From an uncultured Bacteroides sp. (GTDB lineage: Bacteria > Bacteroidota > Bacteroidia > Bacteroidales > Bacteroidaceae), in contig NZ_CALDPF010000015.1 in the NCBI RefSeq assembly GCF_937912035.1, positions 1 to 64,000 on the forward strand: 64,000 bases of DNA, in the 5' to 3' direction. The position numbers and the translations under genes are program-made. The notes under the pieces were generated by a model, which saw nothing but the letters and a program-made list of their open reading frames with translations, ran no database searches and was not told where the DNA came from. This document shows, piece by piece, positions 59,885-64,000 of this stretch (positions within the stretch are counted from its first letter, which is position 1; each line of letters opens with the position of its first letter).

Positions 59885-61792
59885 TTAGAAATTGATATTC
59901 ACACCACCCATAACTGTTGCTTTAGGCATAGGGTAGCCGGCATTGATTTCATATTTTTGTGCCAGCAGGTTTTCTCCACGTACCCATATGTCCAACCATT
60001 TTGTAGTGCGGAACGAAGCTCTTAAATTCCACAAAACGAAATCTTCTGTTTTCACTGGATCGGTCTGTGTATATAGTCCGGCTATGTATTGTATGCCGGT
60101 TGATACGTTCCAGCGTCCGTGTGAGAAGTTTGCTCCTCCGTACAGTTTATGTTCCGGTGCGGCAATTACAGGTTCTTTCATGTGTAGATAGCTGTAGTTC
60201 CCGTCAACAGACCATTGTCTGTTTATGCGGTAGGCTGCCTGTACTTCGATACCTGTATTGTCTATCTTGCCTGAGTTCTGGTTCAGCATTCCGCTACCGT
60301 TTGGATTAGGGAGTGTCATAATCAGGTTCTTGCCGTCTATGTAAAAGATGTTTACACCATAACTTAATTGACCGTTTATAAGTCGCTGTGAGAATGCAAG
60401 TTCGTAAGTCCACATAGATTCAGGTTCCAAGTCCGGATTTTGTGGTGGAAACATATACATCTCTCTGAGGATAGGATAGCGGAATCCTTTTGACGCGGAT
60501 GCTTTCAGTTCCATAGCATGAGGCAGATGGAAAGCCAGTCCGGCCTGTGGAACCCATTCTGTTCCTATGCGTGAGTGATGATCGGCACGGATTCCTGCAT
60601 TCAGTGTGATAAAGGAATTTATATCCTGACGAATATCAATGTATCCTGCAAATTCATTTTCCTGTTTGTCAACCAGATCAGATGTGGTACCGATCTTTTC
60701 ACCGCTTACATACTCATTCCATGCATGCCCTCCATAGTTGAACCAGTCGAATCCGGCAGTGATGCGGTTGCCTTTGAAGAACTGCATACTTTGATAAAGA
60801 GATACACCCATCATTTTGTCGAATGACAGGAAGCGGTCGTCCTGTGGACCTTCTCCCTTTGATGGAGTATAACCGTCATTAATCCAGTGATCCCCCCAGT
60901 TGTAAAAGAAACTTACTGCTCCTGAGGTCTTTTCGTATTTGTTTTCAATGGCAAATGAAGTCATTCCGCGTGTAATTCTCTGGTCTCCGTCCAGAAGTGG
61001 AGCACTTACCGGTCCGGGATATGAAGCGTTGAAATGAGTTACGTTGACATCTCCTCTAAGATTCCAGTTGTCAGTGATTTCATAGCCTAATTTCGCATAT
61101 CCTCCATATTGCTCGAAATTCATATCAGCACGGTGTCCGTCAGTACGGTTGTAAGAACCTGATATTACGCTTGAGAAACGTCCTTTGCGGATACGGTTGG
61201 TGAGTTCTGTTTCCAGCGTGTTGTATGAGCCATAACCTGCATGCAAATTTGTGTTTACTCCGTCTTCCTGCATTTTGCGTGTAACGATATTCATTACGCC
61301 ACCCATTGCATTAGAACCATACAGAACAGAAGCCGGACCTCTAAGTACCTCTACACGTTCAGCAAGGAATGACTGATAGGCATCTGCTATCGGATGACCG
61401 AAGATACCTGCGTACTGGGGATGGCCGTCAATCATCACCATCAGTCGTCCTGAGCCACCACTCAAACCACGCAATGATATACCTCCCGCAGCGCCATTTG
61501 ACACTCCATATCCCATAATGCCACGTGATGTGACAAATAACCCCGGAACCTGTTCGGTAAGTACGGGCAGTAGCGAAGGCTGCATGGCGCTTTCTATACG
61601 GTCACGACCTACTACAGATACCGTCTGCGACAGGTGGCGTACATCAGTTTCGCTACGACTTCCTGTCACTACCACTTCATTGATGTTATAAACCCGCGTG
61701 GAGTCTATTATGCTTTGTGCCGACAGACCGAGTGGGGTAAATAATGCAATGTAAAATATATTTCTTTTTATTTTTTGAGCTATGGTTTTCAT
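59885..61792 (-). CDS. TonB-dependent receptor
   Basis: A 635-aa receptor with signal peptide, plug domain (NEVVVTGSRSETDVRHLSQTVSVV; RGLSGGSGRLMVMIDGHPQYAGIFG; VEVLRGPASVLYGSNAMGGVMNIVT) and a 22-strand-type barrel ending ATVMGGVNINF. It lacks the SusC N-terminal extension and a SusD neighbour, so it belongs to the siderophore/cobalamin/metal class. Cargo unknown. A -7 box (TAACTTTG, 61861-61854 minus) precedes it; DUF362 follows 23 bp downstream. Confidence 0.92.
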   Translation of the reverse strand: MKTIAQKIKRNIFYIALFTPLGLSAQSIIDSTRVYNINEVVVTGSRSETDVRHLSQTVSVVGRDRIESAMQPSLLPVLTEQVPGLFVTSRGIMGYGVSNGAAGGISLRGLSGGSGRLMVMIDGHPQYAGIFGHPIADAYQSFLAERVEVLRGPASVLYGSNAMGGVMNIVTRKMQEDGVNTNLHAGYGSYNTLETELTNRIRKGRFSSVISGSYNRTDGHRADMNFEQYGGYAKLGYEITDNWNLRGDVNVTHFNASYPGPVSAPLLDGDQRITRGMTSFAIENKYEKTSGAVSFFYNWGDHWINDGYTPSKGEGPQDDRFLSFDKMMGVSLYQSMQFFKGNRITAGFDWFNYGGHAWNEYVSGEKIGTTSDLVDKQENEFAGYIDIRQDINSFITLNAGIRADHHSRIGTEWVPQAGLAFHLPHAMELKASASKGFRYPILREMYMFPPQNPDLEPESMWTYELAFSQRLINGQLSYGVNIFYIDGKNLIMTLPNPNGSGMLNQNSGKIDNTGIEVQAAYRINRQWSVDGNYSYLHMKEPVIAAPEHKLYGGANFSHGRWNVSTGIQYIAGLYTQTDPVKTEDFVLWNLRASFRTTKWLDIWVRGENLLAQKYEINAGYPMPKATVMGGVNINF

Positions 61793-61853
61793 AAAATATT
61801 CGGTTTCTGTTTTTATAAATAATATTCCTATGATTTTGTATTTTTTGACGGTA

Positions 61854-61861
61854 CAAAGTTA
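61854..61861 (-). promoter_or_regulatory. -7 box (TAACTTTG on minus strand) of the receptor operon
   Basis: The plus strand reads CAAAGTTA, 62 bp before the receptor start. No normally spaced -33 element is seen. Confidence 0.5.
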
Positions 61862-61935
61862 TCACACATATACAATAAATACGTATATCTATTACTGCAT
61901 TATTTACCCAAATTACAGATATTTGTATTTTCCTA

Positions 61936-62775
61936 TTATCTCCATCCCATGAACATACGTACGGTATCTGCATCATGATGATCGAAGAAAAGACTTTTTC
62001 TTGTGTCCAGTCCGGCTATATTTTCCATATCATCCTGTGATAGTGAAAAATCAAAAATGTCAATATTTTCTTTCATACGCTCAATATGGGTAGATTTCGG
62101 TATGATAATAACTCCACGTTGTATAAGCCATCTCAATGCTACCTGTGCAACGCTTTTTTTATACTTTGCTCCAATATTGGCTAATATCGTATTATTGAAG
62201 AAATTGTTGCGTCCTTCAGCAAGCGGACCCCATGACATGATTCTAGTACCGAATTCCTCTATTATTTTCTGTGCTTCAATCTGTTGGTTGAAGACATGCG
62301 TCTCCACCTGATTTACAGCCGGTATTATTTCCATGTTACTGGCTATATCTATAAAGTGATCAGGATAGAAATTACTTACACCTATAGCTCTGAGTTTACC
62401 TTCCTTGTATGCTTTTTCAAGTGCCCGATATGCTCCGTAGCGGTCACAAAACGGCTGATGTAGTAGCATCAGATCAATATAATCTGTTTGTAGTTTCTTT
62501 AAACTCTCGTCTATTGATTTGCGTGCATTCTCGTAGCCGTAATTTGATATCCAAACTTTGCTTACAATAAAGATTTCATTTCGTTTTATTCCGCTGTTCT
62601 TAACAGCTTTTCCTACACCTTCTTCGTTATGGTATGCTTGTGCCGTATCAATCATACGGTAGCCATATTCCAAAGCGTTGCTCACACAACGTTCACATTC
62701 TGAAGGAGAAACTTGATATACTCCATAACCAATCTGTGGCATTTCGACGCCATTGTTTAATCTTACTGTTTTCAT
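61936..62775 (-). CDS. Aldo/keto reductase
   Basis: A 279-aa NADPH-dependent oxidoreductase with the full catalytic tetrad: Asp43 and Tyr48 in MIDTAQAYHN, Lys73 in VSKVWI and His106 in LLHQPF. GVSNF and the C-terminal IPKSTHIERMKEN cofactor-binding stretch match the family. It is likely to reduce aldehydes such as methylglyoxal (family knowledge). It is divergent from an AraC regulator, an arrangement also known for yqhD/dkgA and YqhC in E. coli. Confidence 0.94.
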   Translation of the reverse strand: MKTVRLNNGVEMPQIGYGVYQVSPSECERCVSNALEYGYRMIDTAQAYHNEEGVGKAVKNSGIKRNEIFIVSKVWISNYGYENARKSIDESLKKLQTDYIDLMLLHQPFCDRYGAYRALEKAYKEGKLRAIGVSNFYPDHFIDIASNMEIIPAVNQVETHVFNQQIEAQKIIEEFGTRIMSWGPLAEGRNNFFNNTILANIGAKYKKSVAQVALRWLIQRGVIIIPKSTHIERMKENIDIFDFSLSQDDMENIAGLDTRKSLFFDHHDADTVRMFMGWR

Positions 62776-62816
62776 ATTTTCAGTTTTAATTTATTTTGAT
62801 AATTTTGTTCTTTGTG

Positions 62817-62824
62817 CAAAGATA
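62817..62824 (-). promoter_or_regulatory. -7 box (TATCTTTG on minus strand) of the aldo/keto reductase gene
   Basis: It matches TAnnTTTG 42 bp before the start, in the divergent region shared with the AraC regulator. Confidence 0.5.
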
Positions 62825-62910
62825 GATACATGGTAATATAGGACTTAAACGAAAAATGCGGATATAATTACCATTTTTACAGTTCTTGTTAGTAATTGGA
62901 GGATATTTAT

Positions 62911-63717
62911 ATGGAAGAAAATAAAGAAATATTCATAGCCCATAGACTTGGTGAAATAAAAACAGATTCGGACGAGGAGTATCTTGCCCATATGTTTTGT
63001 TTGGGAGGAACATGTAAGTATCGTTTCAACAGGCAGGATTTTGAATTGCATGCAGGCGATCTGTCCATAATACGCAAGCGTAAAATGATAGAAAAGATAG
63101 AAGCATCAGATGATTTCCGATGCAGAATTATTTATGTAAAACCGGAATTTGTGACTCTATGCACTCCGCAGAGTAATTATGGTACTAAGGGACAGTTGGC
63201 CTTGTTCCTGAATCCTGTGATGCACTTAAATCGTGAGCAACAGGCTATATGTCTTCGTGATTTTGAACTGCTTGAGCAAAGGATAAAAGACACAAGTCAT
63301 CGTTTTTATCGTGAGACGGTTATTAATGCGATGCGGATGGCAATTCTTGATTTCTTTGATTTCCATGCCCGTATTTATGGTGAGAATGATATTACCACAC
63401 AAAATGCATCCATTATGAATCGATTCCTGAAGATGCTGGAGGACGGAGCGTACCGCGAGCACAGAGAGGTGACATATTATGCGGATTGCCTTTGTGTTAC
63501 ATCAAAATACCTGTCTGAAGTTTCAAAGAAGGTTAGCGGATACGGAGCTAATTATTGGATCAATAATTATACCATACTTGATATTACTCGTCTGCTTCGC
63601 GATAAATCTCTTTCGTTAGTACAGATATCAGATATGTTCGGGTTTTCATCTACGGCCTATTTCAGCCGTTATGTACAACAATATTCAGGTATAAAGCCTT
63701 CTGATTACAGGGAATGA
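62911..63717 (+). CDS. AraC-family transcriptional regulator
   Basis: A 268-aa regulator with an N-terminal cupin-like sensing domain (residues ~1-150, FELHAGDLSIIRKRK) and a C-terminal double helix-turn-helix (YYADCLCVTSKYLSEVSKKVSG; LVQISDMFGFSSTAYFSRYVQQYSGIKPSDYR). The ATG at 62911 follows GGAGG by eight bases. It is divergent from the aldo/keto reductase gene and likely controls it and perhaps the redox cluster beyond. Confidence 0.92.
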   Translation: MEENKEIFIAHRLGEIKTDSDEEYLAHMFCLGGTCKYRFNRQDFELHAGDLSIIRKRKMIEKIEASDDFRCRIIYVKPEFVTLCTPQSNYGTKGQLALFLNPVMHLNREQQAICLRDFELLEQRIKDTSHRFYRETVINAMRMAILDFFDFHARIYGENDITTQNASIMNRFLKMLEDGAYREHREVTYYADCLCVTSKYLSEVSKKVSGYGANYWINNYTILDITRLLRDKSLSLVQISDMFGFSSTAYFSRYVQQYSGIKPSDYRE

Positions 63718-63733
63718 TGGACATAATAAAGTG

Positions 63734-64000
63734 CTAAATGTCATTTCTTTTCTGTTTTACATACTCTGTCGGGGAATATCCACAACATTTCTTGAATAAT
63801 CTGCTTAAGTGTTGCGGATAGTCAAAGCCTAGATTATATGCTACTTGCGATGCTGTCGCTCCGCTTATAAGTCCATTTTTGGCACGTTGAATAATGTATT
63901 GCCTGATATGGTTGCTTGCGGTATCGCCTGTAGTCTTTTTTATAAGGTCTCCAAAGTAGTTTGACGACATACATAATTCATTTGCGCAATACTGTACAGT
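63734..64000 (-). CDS. AraC-family regulator, C-terminal part (cut by window edge)
   Basis: The frame is open to position 64000; the visible 88 residues read VQYCANELCMSSNYFGDLIK and then the second helix-turn-helix ATASQVAYNLGFDYPQHLSRLFKKCCGYSPTEY, the standard AraC DNA-binding domain. The N-terminal sensor domain lies outside. It is convergent with the previous AraC gene. Confidence 0.9.
   Translation of the reverse strand, partial: TVQYCANELCMSSNYFGDLIKKTTGDTASNHIRQYIIQRAKNGLISGATASQVAYNLGFDYPQHLSRLFKKCCGYSPTEYVKQKRNDI

Noticed and set aside
61686..61976. 96-aa frame on the minus strand between the receptor and the aldo/keto reductase
   Set aside because: It overlaps the receptor signal peptide and promoter in another frame; no domain or ribosome-binding site.

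Overview
The window looks like chromosome of a gut Bacteroidales bacterium of the Bacteroides/Phocaeicola type. The reasons are internal: many genes are preceded by the Bacteroidota -7 box TAnnTTTG, several with a TTG/TTTG about 20 bp upstream; the single primary sigma factor is the short Bacteroidota form; and the gene set is typical of the group (outer-membrane barrels with carboxypeptidase-D-like domains, a GLPGLI protein, a clostripain-like lipoprotein, a serine-type sulfatase, an acnA-icd-gltA operon). No phage, complete insertion sequence, CRISPR array or rRNA was found.

Layout. 1-9200 is housekeeping: the 3' end of tRNA-Gly(GCC), riboflavin synthase, a YihY membrane protein, RNase P RNA (minus strand), an HtrA protease, the primary sigma factor, an exported small protein, a C11 peptidase lipoprotein, a HAD phosphatase and PanB. 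9283-12153 has an MFS transporter and the ribosomal ABC-F protein EttA. 12534-15773 is a sulfur/thiol operon: a four-domain CoA-disulfide reductase/rhodanese/TusA/DsrE-like fusion, a cysteine-rich MarR regulator and a NifX-like protein. 16006-19648 is accessory in character: a sulfatase, a 125-bp foldback element, and a two-gene minus-strand unit (agmatine-deiminase-like enzyme plus an unknown protein). 19882-22223 is an ECF-sigma operon. 22292-26382 is a minus-strand run corA-nth-esterase-M50 protease. RecD2 follows, then the queuosine operon (transporter, queC, queF) behind a preQ1-I-type riboswitch, with a 22-bp tandem repeat between queC and queF.

31439-36803 holds dnaX, an FtsB/DivIC-like gene pair, a radical SAM protein and prs. 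36895-43047 is thiamine biosynthesis on the minus strand: TPP riboswitch, thiS-thiE-thiG-thiC-thiH, then an intercistronic terminator, a ThiF-like gene and a TenI/ThiE-like paralogue. 43105-46547 pairs an outer-membrane barrel with a GLPGLI protein. 46970-52856 has a small barrel protein and the acnA-icd-gltA operon that makes 2-oxoglutarate. A two-component system (52916-54964) is divergent from an outer-membrane barrel (55115-57400), and the space between them carries 11-bp-phased repeats that look like response-regulator sites. 57459-64000 is an envelope redox cluster: exported flavodoxin, exported carboxymuconolactone-decarboxylase/cupin protein, DUF362 lipoprotein, TonB-dependent receptor, aldo/keto reductase and two AraC regulators, the last cut by the window edge.

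The observations most worth a second look are the phased repeats at 54991-55063, the sulfur operon with its repeated upstream motif, the preQ1 element with the downstream 22-bp repeats, NAD-type residues in isocitrate dehydrogenase, the foldback at 17759-17883, and the exported redox cluster. All functional calls rest on reading motifs by eye; no database search was possible.
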